A stretch of DNA of 64,000 nucleotides, from the NCBI GenBank assembly GCA_964582525.1, contig CAZOSP010000003.1:6902-70901 (forward strand), given 5' to 3'. The notes beneath the pieces were generated by a model. The model had not been told where the DNA came from and did no database searches. It was given only the letters and a program-made list of their open reading frames with translations. Source of the DNA: BB31 sp964582525 (lineage in GTDB: Bacteria > Pseudomonadota > Gammaproteobacteria > Beggiatoales > Beggiatoaceae). The position numbers and the translations under genes are program-made. Positions 23,518 through 31,721 of this stretch are shown here, in pieces (position 1 is the first letter of the stretch; the number at the start of each line of letters is the position of its first letter).

Positions 23518-25857
23518 TTATTTCCAATCCCAGCGCAAGTTTAGCCAAAAGCTGCGTTTTTCTTGGGGCAACAAGGAGTTGCGGAAGCCTTGGCTGCGTT
23601 GGCTAAAGTCGTCGCCGGAGTCAGCTTGCTCCATGCCGGGGTGATAGTATTCGACATCAAATAGGTTTTCGATCTTGAAAGCTAGGCTTAATGGAGCTTT
23701 TTGATAACCTACAGCCAAATTAAATAGCGTGTAAGCCTCGGCTTTGCGTCCCGCTTCGCGTAAAGGGTTGCGTGAATAGAGAAGGCGGTTGCTGACATAA
23801 TTGCTACGCAGATTGACGTGCCAATGCGCATTTAAGGGAATATCCATGCCGAGATTGAGTTTGTGCGGCGCAATGTCGCCGAGCGTGCTACTTTCATCAA
23901 GCCAAGCGGCTGCGGTTTGGTTATAGGTGACGCTGCTGCGTGCATGGGTATAGGTGTAATACAGATAACCTTGTATGTCGGGGGCGTTTTTTATGAAATT
24001 GGGATAGCGGTAGCGTCCGCGATATTCCAGTCCGACGATGTCGCGGCTACCGGCATTTTCGGCTTCTTCTTTGATTACATCGCGGTAATGGGCGGCAAAT
24101 AGTGAAGCTTCATGCAGCCAGCGTTGTTGTTGGTACATGAGGATAAATTCGAGGTTTTCGGCTTTTTCTGGACGCAAGTCGGGGTTGCCGGTACGTCCTA
24201 TCCAACCGCCCCAGAGTTGAATGGGGGAAGGTTCTTGGAAGGCGCGACCATAGACGAGTTTTAAGGTCAGATCGGGCGACCAACGATAAATGGCAGACAG
24301 GCGTGGATTGATCGTGCTGCCATAGAGACTGTTGCGGTCATAGCGCAAGCCGCCGAGTAAACGCCAAAGGTTTTTATCCCAGATGGCTTGAAAATAGATG
24401 CCATAGTCGCGCAGCGTGGCGAGATTGGCAGCGGGCATGTCGTGTAGGGTGCCGGGCTGCACCAGCGCGACAGGATCGAGGCTGTGGAAAATGCCGGGGC
24501 CTTGTCCGTGCGGTCCGTCGTGACCGGGATCCGTGGAGCAGAAGGTGCCGCTCCAGTAGGAACACAGGTCATAAGCCTTAGTCAGTTGTTTTTTCTCGTA
24601 TTTTAGCCCACCGGTCACGCGCAAATCATGACTAAACTGATAATCGTAATCTTGCTTGAACAACCAGCTATGATTTTGCGAGTTCCAATCCGACAGCGTG
24701 AGATAAGAATAGTGCGACATGCCGGGATTCCAATCCTCTGTTGCCTCTGCCCAGTTACCCCATAAGCGATTGGAATGATAGGCTATTTGGCTTTTGACCA
24801 TGAGTTTTTCTGAGGCTTCGAGACTGTGTTGCAGATAAAATTGGCGGGCATTGTGATTCCAGTTAGCATTTGGTTGAGTGCGGTCGCTGGGATAATATCG
24901 CCCGTAGCCTTCGGAAGTGTCCCATAGTATCGTGCCAAAGGTAAAATCTTGATAACTGATCTCGCCCAATAGCCCCCAGTTTTTGCTGGGATCGTAAAAT
25001 TCGCCGTAATACCTGCCGTTTTGCTGCAAATCGAGCATCGCCCCCCACAGATCACGGTTGCTCAACAGGTTTTCATCAATAAACCCCCAAGGTGCGAGAT
25101 CGTCAATGCCTGCTTCGTCACTGACAAAGAACTTGCCGGATAGGTTGTAACGCCAATGCCCTTCGCGCCCTTGCGCAAAAATTTCTGCACCGCGTGAGCG
25201 ATAACTGCCGATTTGTAGGGTGGCGCTGGCTTGATGTTGTGTATCCAGCAGTTCTGCGGCATTTTTGGTGACCAGATTAATAATACCGAGAAACGCATTG
25301 GGACCATAGACCGCGCTGCTGGGTCCATACAGCACTTCAACCCGTTTTAAGCCGCTGAGCGGATATTGGCGAGAAATCTGCGCGGCATGACTCCATAAAT
25401 GGTTATCGACTATGCCGTTGACCATAATCAGGGTGCGCTGCATGAAGGGGACGCGATAACCGCGCTGATAGGCTACCACATGTTGGAAGCCACCCACGCC
25501 GATGAGATCAAAGCCCGGCAGGTCTGCTAACAGTTCATCTAAACTCATATAGCCGCGCCGCTGCATGTCTTCTGCTGTCACCACGACCATTGAGGCGGGG
25601 GCATCGCGCAGGGTTTCTTCCACGCCGGAGGCGGTTTCAACCGATGTTTCTAAGAGTTGCTGCAAATCCATTGAGCGCAGCAAATCGAAGGTTTCTTCTG
25701 ACACTTCGGTTGCTTGATTGGCGTTGGCTGTACTGCAAGTGAGTGCTAAGAGGATTGCCCGCGTTCGCACCGCAAAAAGACGCGGCGCAAACCCTACGCG
25801 ACTGCAAGAGCGTGCTAAGACGAGCGTTTTCGCTGCTGTAAAATACCAAGTCTGCAT
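23518..25857 (-). CDS. TonB-dependent outer-membrane receptor
   Basis: A 779-residue receptor with AAAGGAA before the ATG. The plug domain (about residues 85-195) contains PASMVVVTAEDMQRRGY, the RTLIMVNG strand and RVEVLYGPSSAVYGPNAFLG. The beta barrel follows and ends in LNLRWDWK. These proteins import siderophores, cobalamin, metals or oligosaccharides using energy from TonB-ExbBD; the substrate is not clear. A SusC partner is absent. The signal-peptide region is odd: residues 15-37 are encoded by a palindromic insert flanked by a 9-base duplication, and removing it restores a conventional signal peptide. Export of the present protein is therefore uncertain. Confidence 0.9.
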   Translation of the reverse strand: MQTWYFTAAKTLVLARSCSRVGFAPRLFAVRTRAILLALTCSTANANQATEVSEETFDLLRSMDLQQLLETSVETASGVEETLRDAPASMVVVTAEDMQRRGYMSLDELLADLPGFDLIGVGGFQHVVAYQRGYRVPFMQRTLIMVNGIVDNHLWSHAAQISRQYPLSGLKRVEVLYGPSSAVYGPNAFLGIINLVTKNAAELLDTQHQASATLQIGSYRSRGAEIFAQGREGHWRYNLSGKFFVSDEAGIDDLAPWGFIDENLLSNRDLWGAMLDLQQNGRYYGEFYDPSKNWGLLGEISYQDFTFGTILWDTSEGYGRYYPSDRTQPNANWNHNARQFYLQHSLEASEKLMVKSQIAYHSNRLWGNWAEATEDWNPGMSHYSYLTLSDWNSQNHSWLFKQDYDYQFSHDLRVTGGLKYEKKQLTKAYDLCSYWSGTFCSTDPGHDGPHGQGPGIFHSLDPVALVQPGTLHDMPAANLATLRDYGIYFQAIWDKNLWRLLGGLRYDRNSLYGSTINPRLSAIYRWSPDLTLKLVYGRAFQEPSPIQLWGGWIGRTGNPDLRPEKAENLEFILMYQQQRWLHEASLFAAHYRDVIKEEAENAGSRDIVGLEYRGRYRYPNFIKNAPDIQGYLYYTYTHARSSVTYNQTAAAWLDESSTLGDIAPHKLNLGMDIPLNAHWHVNLRSNYVSNRLLYSRNPLREAGRKAEAYTLFNLAVGYQKAPLSLAFKIENLFDVEYYHPGMEQADSGDDFSQRSQGFRNSLLPQEKRSFWLNLRWDWK
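25743..25820 (-). repeat. Family C palindromic insertion with 9-base target duplication
   Basis: GTGCTAAGA occurs at 25743-25751 and again at 25812-25820, a spacing of 69 bases (23 codons). Between them lies a hairpin region containing CGTTCGCACCGCAAAAAGAC and GCGGCGCAAACCCTA, which closely matches the intergenic copy at 58791-58826. On the minus strand it encodes RVGFAPRLFAVRTR. Confidence 0.8.
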
Positions 25858-25910
25858 AGTGTGTTTCCTTTTGCTAAGACGCGGCTAAGTTAAGGCGCGG
25901 CGGTGGCTGG

Positions 25911-26138
25911 TTATAATCGCCATAATCTCAAACGGGGCGGAATGATGTCGCGTGGCATCACGCCTTTGACATCCATGAGTACGCCGCCTTGCGGGTCAAA
26001 CAGGGCTTGCACATACTGCCAACCGCCTTCGATGTATTCACGATGGGCGACGGCTAAAATCACGCATTGCGCGGGTTTTGGTGCTTCGTCTGGCACAACT
26101 TGTATGCCGTGTTCACGCTTCGCGTCTTCGGCATCTAT
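25911..26138 (-). pseudogene. 3-prime remnant of a UDP-sugar dehydrogenase gene
   Basis: The minus-strand frame encodes about 75 residues that match the C-terminus of UDP-N-acetylglucosamine/galactosamine 6-dehydrogenases (WbpA/TviB type): IDAEDAKREHGIQ, CVILAVAHREYIEG, GVLMDVKGVMPRD and the closing LRLWRL. The complete enzyme is about 430 residues and oxidises the C6 hydroxyl of a UDP-sugar for polysaccharide synthesis. The first 80 percent, including the NAD-binding domain and the catalytic cysteine, is missing. It is a decayed fragment. Confidence 0.75.
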
Positions 26139-26240
26139 ATTTCTCGCGGTTAACTTTTCGGATTACTGAACTTTAGTGGGCTTGAAAGAGCGTTAAAACT
26201 CAAACTCTAAAAACCGAAAACTTTAACGTCAGAAGTATAT

Positions 26241-26514
26241 GCCGGTCAATTCCAGTCAAATGTGGGGATTTTCGTCACACCACATACTATGTTAGTAGAT
26301 CGTATTGATGTTTGGATGGCTGAAGCTGAACAAAAAGGCATGGAAAAGGGTGCTGAAAAAGCCTACATCAACGTGTTGCTTAAACAACTTAATGAAGTTT
26401 GGCACGCTGCCTAACGATATTGTTGAGCGTATTGAGCAGATGAATCAAGCAGAACTCATGCAGTGTATTGAGCGCGTATTGACGGCGCAATCTTTGGCTG
26501 AAATCATCCAATAA
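26241..26514 (+). pseudogene. Frameshifted C-terminal remnant of an Rpn/DUF4351 PD-(D/E)XK family gene
   Basis: The first frame encodes SNVGIFVTPHTMLVDRIDVW and MAEAEQKGMEKGAEKAYINV up to LLKQLNE near 26395. The sequence then continues in the +1 frame with KFGTLPNDIVERIEQMNQAE and CIERVLTAQSLAEIIQ. Joined, these match the C-terminal DUF4351 region of Rpn-like recombination-promoting nucleases and related transposase-associated proteins. A one-base indel near 26392-26398 breaks the gene, and the nuclease domain upstream is gone. Confidence 0.7.
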
Positions 26515-26520
26515 TTTCAG

Positions 26521-26583
26521 ACTAACCGCTCACGCCCCCGTGCAAAACCTGACAGGTTTTACTGGGAGCGATGAATACTGTCC
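26521..26583. repeat. Family A palindromic repeat
   Basis: CGCTCACGCCCCCGTGC, then AAAACCTGACAGGTTTT, then ACTGGGAGCGATGAATACTG. It follows the broken DUF4351 gene directly and abuts the family E repeat. Confidence 0.7.
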
Positions 26584-26676
26584 CCACCTGAAACCCGAAG
26601 CTCTGGATTTTGATTAAGTGCTTAAAACCCAAGTATTTGTAGCAAACTTGATAAAGCAAAAAATACAGCTTCTGGC
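26577..26676 (+). repeat. Family E repeat, copy 1
   Basis: About 95 bases, including GATTTTGATTAAGTGCTTAA, AACCCAAGTA and AGCAAACTTGATAAAGCAAA, are nearly identical to the reverse complement of 37192-37291. Both copies adjoin a family A element, so the two may form a composite unit. Confidence 0.75.
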
Positions 26677-26886
26677 AGCTATGAGTATAAACTTTTACAT
26701 TCCTGAGCGGTCAACTTTTTGCCTGTCAGTAGGCAGGTTTCGCATCGCTTGTATTTTGTTAAAATCAGCGCAACAGATTTTTACTGAAAACGCCGAAAAA
26801 CTTTTTTATATAAAAATCAATGACTTACGTTAATGTACTTTCACTAAAATCAATGACCTACAGACTTTTACAGAGTTTTCAGTAAT

Positions 26887-27093
26887 TTAATAATCTGCTT
26901 GATGTTGATGCCAGAGTGCTAAAGCTTGATGAACAAGATCAGCTTGAGAAATTTTCTTCTTTTTCGTCAAACTCTTGATTTTCTCTATATCTTCTACAAA
27001 AAGCCGCAAACTTTTGGTTTTAGTGCCACTTTTTTTTTCATGCTTAGAACGTGCAACATCTTGTGCTTTTTTGTTTTTACTATGGGTTGCCAT
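26887..27093 (-). CDS. Small ribbon-helix-helix-like protein
   Basis: A 68-residue basic protein with AAGGA 9 bases before the ATG. The first 25 residues are Lys-rich. The rest, SLRLFVEDIEKIKSLTKKKK and ISQADLVHQALALWHQH, has the strand-helix-helix pattern of CopG/MobC-type DNA-binding proteins. It begins 13 bases after the 113-residue gene and must share its message. Two palindromes precede the operon and could be its binding sites. It could be an antitoxin, a mobilisation accessory protein or a simple autorepressor; nothing in the sequence decides. Confidence 0.6.
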   Translation of the reverse strand: MATHSKNKKAQDVARSKHEKKSGTKTKSLRLFVEDIEKIKSLTKKKKISQADLVHQALALWHQHQADY

Positions 27094-27106
27094 CGATACT
27101 CATCCT

Positions 27107-27448
27107 TTAAGTTTTGTAAAAAGAATCGTTATCTGTCAACTTTAATAACCAATCCTGCATATAGAGCAAATCCAATTCTCGATCTTTTAACTGTTCTGCC
27201 AGTTGGCGATAAACATCTGCGGCATTTTGTGCGCGTTTTGCTTCCTGCTGACTGAGTTCAAAAGTCAGTTTAGATAATTTGACGATATGCGCTAAATCTT
27301 CTATTTTTTTAGCTTTGACATGATCGGCTTTGCTTAAATATTTACCCATTTTACGCAAAGCCTGTTTTTGTTCATTCGCATCTTGACTTGCCAAGTATTT
27401 GGCATGTTCTTGTTGCCAATGCTGAATTAATTTTTTCGCGTTACTCAT
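27107..27448 (-). CDS. Hypothetical helical protein, first gene of a two-gene operon
   Basis: A 113-residue protein with GAGGGGG before the ATG. It is rich in Lys, Gln, Ala and Leu and is predicted almost wholly helical, with a heptad-like stretch around residues 60-95 (LTFELSQQEAKRAQNAADVY). No signal peptide, membrane segment or catalytic motif is visible. I do not recognise the family. Its partner is the downstream ribbon-helix-helix-like gene. The pair resembles a toxin-antitoxin or plasmid-maintenance module in layout only. Confidence 0.6.
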   Translation of the reverse strand: MSNAKKLIQHWQQEHAKYLASQDANEQKQALRKMGKYLSKADHVKAKKIEDLAHIVKLSKLTFELSQQEAKRAQNAADVYRQLAEQLKDRELDLLYMQDWLLKLTDNDSFYKT

Positions 27449-27474
27449 ACTGCCCCCTCAATCAAGTGATAGCC

Positions 27475-27522
27475 GATAGTTTATAAAACTATCACTACAG
27501 TATAGGTCTATCGTGTACGATA
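27475..27522. promoter_or_regulatory. Two palindromes upstream of the small two-gene operon
   Basis: GATAGTTT ATA AAACTATC (27475-27493) and TATCGT GT ACGATA (27509-27522) lie 27-75 bases before the 113-residue gene. Paired palindromes at this distance are typical operators for small autoregulated operons. Confidence 0.5.
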
Positions 27523-27530
27523 ATCAATGA

Positions 27531-27580
27531 CTGGGAGTCGCTGATTGCGGGTCAGCCTGCCGCCGTTGGCGGTGATTCGG
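27531..27580. repeat. Family B-like palindromic element
   Basis: TGGGAGTCGCTGATTGCGGG continues to GTCAGC and CCGCCGTTGGCGG. The hairpins GCTGA/TCAGC and CCGCC/GGCGG occupy the same positions as in the tamB element. It lies just after the purL stop. Confidence 0.55.
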
Positions 27581-27592
27581 CTAGATAGGCAT

Positions 27593-30500
27593 TTAGCTGC
27601 TACCAAAACTGCCCGCTACCCACCGCCGCGCATTGTAAAACATCTGCATCCAAGGGCTGCGTTCGTCACGCCAGGCATCGGGCAGCCAGCTATGGCGCGA
27701 GCTGAGGAAAATCCGCTCAGGGTGCGGCATCATAATGGTGAAACGCCCGTCGCTGGTGGTCATGCCGGTCAAACCGCCTGGCGAGCCGTTGGGGTTAAAA
27801 GGATAGATTTCGGTGGGGCTGCCGTAGTTATCCACATAGCGCAAAGCTTGCAAAGCGGTTGGCAGCGGCGCAGTGCTGTAAGCGCGCCCTTCGCCGTGTG
27901 CGACGACAACCGGCAGGCGCGAACCGGTCATGCCGTGCAGGAACAGCGAGGGCGAATCCAGCACTTCGACCATCACATAGCGCGCTTCAAATTGTTCGGA
28001 GCGGTTGCGCACAAAACGCGACCAAGCGGCTGCGCCGGGGATTAAATCGTGCAGTTGCGCGAGCATTTGGCAGCCATTGCACACGCCTAGGGCGAAGCTG
28101 TCAGGACGCTGGAAAAAGGCGGAAAATTCGTCATAAGCGCGGCTGTTGTAGCGAATTGAATTTGCCCAGCCGCCGCCCGCGCCGAGTACGTCGCCGTAAG
28201 AAAAACCGCCCGCTGCTGCCAGCCCTTGGAAGTCTTTGAGGCTCACGCGCCCGGCAATGATGTCGCTGATGTGGACATCCACAGCGGTGAAACCAGCACC
28301 CTCAAAGGCGGCTGCCATTTCATGCTGACCGTTTACCCCCTGTTCGCGCAGGATGGCGACGCGCACCGCTGCGCCGCCAACGGCGGGAGCTTGGAGTGTA
28401 AAAGTGGTGTGCAGATGCAAGCCGGGATCGGCATCGTCTAGCCAGCGGTCGTATTCTTCTTGAGCGCATTGCGGGTTGTCGCGCAGTCCCTGTATTTGGT
28501 AGCTGGCGTTTGACCAGAGGCGATGTAAGTGTTTGATTTCAAAATGGTATTTGTCTAAAACAAGGGTTTTGTCCGAGTTGGGGTGTGCGATAACATGCAG
28601 GTGTTCGCCTAAGTCGGTGTGTTGGGTGAAGTATTGTTTTATCGCTGCAACATCAGCGGCTTTGACTTGGATGACCGCGCCGAGTTCTTCGGCAAATAAG
28701 CTTGAGAGGTTTGCAAATGCGGGGTTTGACAGGCTAACGCCGATATTGCTGGCAAACATCATTTCGCACAGGGTGACCAACAAGCCGCCGTCAGAGCGGT
28801 CGTGATAGGCGAGAATTTTCGAGCGTAACGCTTGAATGGCTAAAAAGAAGTCTTTGACATCACGCGCTTCCACGTCCGGCGCGACATCGCCCAGTTGTTG
28901 GTAAACCTGTGCCAACATGGAACCGCCTAAGCGGTTTTTGCCGCGTCCTAAGTCAATCAGCAGCAAGCGCGTGTCGGCATCGGATTTGAGTTGCGGGGTT
29001 AAGCAGCGGTGAATATCGGACACTCGCGCAAACGCGGAAATAATCAGCGATAAGGGAGAAGTCACTGATTTTTCAATACCTTGCTCCTGCCAGGCGGCTT
29101 TCATTGACAAGGAATCCTTGCCCACCGGAATGGCAATTCCCAGTGCCGGACAAAATTCCATGCCTACCGCTCGCACCGTGTCGAACAAGTCCGCGTCTTC
29201 CCCCGCCGGTCCGCACGCTGCCATCCAATTAGCCGACAGCACAATATCGCTCATTGCCTCCACCGGCGCAGCGGCGAGGTTGGTTAAGGCTTCGCCTATC
29301 GCCATGCGTCCTGAGGCTGGCGCGTCGAGCAGGGCGATGGGTGCGCGCTCGCCCAGGCTCATTGCCTCGCCATTGCGGGCGGTGAAACCCGCAGCCGTCA
29401 CCGCGCAGTCGGCAACTGGCACTTGCCAAGGTCCGACCATTTGATCGCGGATGACTTGTCCGCTGACGGAACGGTCGCCGATGGTGATTAAGAAGCTCTT
29501 GTCGGCAACGCTGGGCGCGAGTAAGACGCGCTCAATAGCCTCTTCAAATTCAACATTAAAACCCGCTAGACTTTCAAAGCCTAGCGGTTTTTTGTGCGTA
29601 ACATTGCGCAACATTTTTGGCGGTTTGCCGAGTAAAACTTGTAGCGGCATATTGACCGGCAGACTCATCGGCTCATCAGCATCCACCACCAGCAACTGCT
29701 GCGCTGCCGTCACCTCGCCAACCACCGCATAAGGACAGCGTTCACGCTGACAAAACTGCTCAAACAGCGGCAGTTGATCGGGCGCGATGCCTAGCACGTA
29801 ACGCTCTTGCGCTTCGTTGCTCCAAATTTCCATCGGTGACAAGCTTGGGTCGGCGGAGTGAATGTTGCGCAAATCAATCACGCCGCCGCGTCCGCTGTCG
29901 TTAATCAATTCTGGTAGGGCGTTGGACAAGCCGCCCGCGCCCACGTCGTGAATGGCAAAAATCGGGTTGTCGTCGCCCAACCGCCAACAGGCATCAATCA
30001 CCTCTTGGCAACGCCGCTGCATTTCCGCATTACCGCGCTGCACTGAGGCAAAATCTAAGTCTTCGCAGCTGGTGCCAGCGTTCATCGACGAAGCCGCGCC
30101 GCCGCCGAGACCAATCAACATCGCCGCGCCGCCCAACACAATCAGCTTGCTGCCTATCGGCAGGGTGCGCTTTTCGATATTGGCAGCGGTGATATTGCCG
30201 ACTCCGCCCGCCAGCATGATCGGCTTGTGATAACCGCGTCTTTGACCGCCGACTTCTAGCTCAAAACTGCGGAAATAACCGCACAAATTCGGGCGACCAA
30301 ATTCATTATTAAAGGCACTGGCACCCAGCGGCGCGTCCAGCATAATCTGCAAGGCTGTCGCCATGCGTGCGGGTGTGCCGTAATGGTCTTCCCAAGCACG
30401 CGGCGCGTTGGGCAAATGCAGATGAGACACGGAAAAACCGCTCAAGCCTGCTTTCGGCTTAGAACCGCGTCCGGTCGCCCCCTCATCGCGGATTTCCCCG

Positions 30501-31513
30501 CCCGAACCGGTCGCCGCGCCAGCAAACGGCGAAATTGCGGTTGGATGATTGTGCGTTTCGACTTTCATTAAAATATGCCAAGCTTCTGTTTTATAAGCAT
30601 AATGATGCTCAGTATTCGGGGCGAAAAGTGGCGTATCTGCGCCGCGCATCACTGCTGAATTGTCGTGATAGGCGGACAACACCTGCCCCGCATGTTGCTG
30701 ATGCGTATGGCGAATCATGGCAAACAGCGACATATCCTGCGATTCGCCGTCAATGATCCAATCAGCATTAAAAATTTTGTGACGGCAATGCTCGGAATTG
30801 GCTTGCGCAAACATCATCAACTCGGCATCCGACGGATCGCGTTGCAGCGCGGTGAAATTGTCTAGCAAATAATCGATTTCGTCCGCCGACAACGCCAGTC
30901 CTAAATGGTGATTGGCTTCGACTAAAGCAGCGCGACCTTGCGTGAGGACGGCGATGGTTTGTAGCGGTTTGGGCGGCTGGTGGGCGAACAAGGCTTGTTG
31001 GGCTTGGTCTAGTAGAGAAGATGGGGGGGCTAATTTTCCGATCAGTGCGGCCTCGGCGGTCTGCGCTAAAAGGGCGACTTCGGTCATGCGATCGTGCAGT
31101 AACGCCGCCACTGCGGGCGCGTTTTCCACACCCCACACCTGCCACCACAGCCCGCGCTCAATCCGCGCAATGTGCGTCAAACCGCAGTTGTGCGCAATGT
31201 CGGTTGCCTTGCTCGCCCAGGGCGAAAGGGTGCCGGGGCGCGGGATGACTACAATGGCTCGCGCATCAGTCGGCAAGGTTTGGGGCGGCTGCACCTGCTC
31301 GGCGTTGATGGTGTATTGCAGCAGGGCGTTCAGTGTTTGCTGCTGCGCTTCGCTTAACTCAGCTTCTAATTCAATAAAATGTACAAAACGCGCAAATGCA
31401 CCCTGTAGCTGTATGCCTTTTTGCGCGGCGGCGTGCAGGAGTTTGTCGTGACGAAAAGGGGAAAGCGCGAGATCGCCTAAAAACGACGCGGTGAGCTTGT
31501 TAGGGTGTGGCAT
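27593..31513 (-). CDS. purL: Phosphoribosylformylglycinamidine synthase
   Basis: PurL converts FGAR, glutamine and ATP to FGAM in purine synthesis. The single long chain (about 1306 residues) is the form typical of proteobacteria. It contains the N-terminal domain, two AIRS-like ATP-binding halves (KVETHNHPTAISPFAGAATG, VSGQVIRDQMVGPWQVP) and a C-terminal class I glutaminase with the nucleophile in ALGVCNGCQML and the His-Glu pair in MPHPERIF. ATG at 31513 has AGGAA about 15 bases upstream and begins PHPNKLTASFLGD. An in-frame ATG at 31552 would add 13 residues but has no ribosome binding site. A minus-strand operon follows on its 3-prime side, separated by a repeat. Confidence 0.96.
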   Translation of the reverse strand: MPHPNKLTASFLGDLALSPFRHDKLLHAAAQKGIQLQGAFARFVHFIELEAELSEAQQQTLNALLQYTINAEQVQPPQTLPTDARAIVVIPRPGTLSPWASKATDIAHNCGLTHIARIERGLWWQVWGVENAPAVAALLHDRMTEVALLAQTAEAALIGKLAPPSSLLDQAQQALFAHQPPKPLQTIAVLTQGRAALVEANHHLGLALSADEIDYLLDNFTALQRDPSDAELMMFAQANSEHCRHKIFNADWIIDGESQDMSLFAMIRHTHQQHAGQVLSAYHDNSAVMRGADTPLFAPNTEHHYAYKTEAWHILMKVETHNHPTAISPFAGAATGSGGEIRDEGATGRGSKPKAGLSGFSVSHLHLPNAPRAWEDHYGTPARMATALQIMLDAPLGASAFNNEFGRPNLCGYFRSFELEVGGQRRGYHKPIMLAGGVGNITAANIEKRTLPIGSKLIVLGGAAMLIGLGGGAASSMNAGTSCEDLDFASVQRGNAEMQRRCQEVIDACWRLGDDNPIFAIHDVGAGGLSNALPELINDSGRGGVIDLRNIHSADPSLSPMEIWSNEAQERYVLGIAPDQLPLFEQFCQRERCPYAVVGEVTAAQQLLVVDADEPMSLPVNMPLQVLLGKPPKMLRNVTHKKPLGFESLAGFNVEFEEAIERVLLAPSVADKSFLITIGDRSVSGQVIRDQMVGPWQVPVADCAVTAAGFTARNGEAMSLGERAPIALLDAPASGRMAIGEALTNLAAAPVEAMSDIVLSANWMAACGPAGEDADLFDTVRAVGMEFCPALGIAIPVGKDSLSMKAAWQEQGIEKSVTSPLSLIISAFARVSDIHRCLTPQLKSDADTRLLLIDLGRGKNRLGGSMLAQVYQQLGDVAPDVEARDVKDFFLAIQALRSKILAYHDRSDGGLLVTLCEMMFASNIGVSLSNPAFANLSSLFAEELGAVIQVKAADVAAIKQYFTQHTDLGEHLHVIAHPNSDKTLVLDKYHFEIKHLHRLWSNASYQIQGLRDNPQCAQEEYDRWLDDADPGLHLHTTFTLQAPAVGGAAVRVAILREQGVNGQHEMAAAFEGAGFTAVDVHISDIIAGRVSLKDFQGLAAAGGFSYGDVLGAGGGWANSIRYNSRAYDEFSAFFQRPDSFALGVCNGCQMLAQLHDLIPGAAAWSRFVRNRSEQFEARYVMVEVLDSPSLFLHGMTGSRLPVVVAHGEGRAYSTAPLPTALQALRYVDNYGSPTEIYPFNPNGSPGGLTGMTTSDGRFTIMMPHPERIFLSSRHSWLPDAWRDERSPWMQMFYNARRWVAGSFGSS

Positions 31514-31633
31514 AAGAGAAGTTTTATTTCCTAGTAAAGCCTTGAGCGGCATCGAAATGAATGGTTTAAGCTGTTGAATATGCTTGATAGTGTAACATTA
31601 TGCCGAAAGCTATAGTGGCAATTTCAGGCATAA

Positions 31634-31668
31634 AAAAACCTGACAAGTTTGAAAAACCTATCAGGTTG
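31634..31668 (-). terminator. Family A hairpin acting as terminator of yjcH-actP
   Basis: On the minus strand the stem AACCTGATAGGTTTTT / ACTTGTCAGGTT is followed by seven T residues, 54 bases after the actP stop. The sequence is a diverged family A core. A second possible stem, ACTGCC/GGCAGT at 31682-31708, lies between. Confidence 0.65.
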
Positions 31669-31721
31669 TGCAGCTTGCACAACTGCCAACCTTGAGAAGA
31701 TCGGCAGTCTTTTGAGATGGC

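Noticed and set aside
26618..26833. 71-codon open frame
   Set aside because: It overlaps the family E repeat, has no ribosome binding site, and the frame is not kept in the other copy of the repeat.
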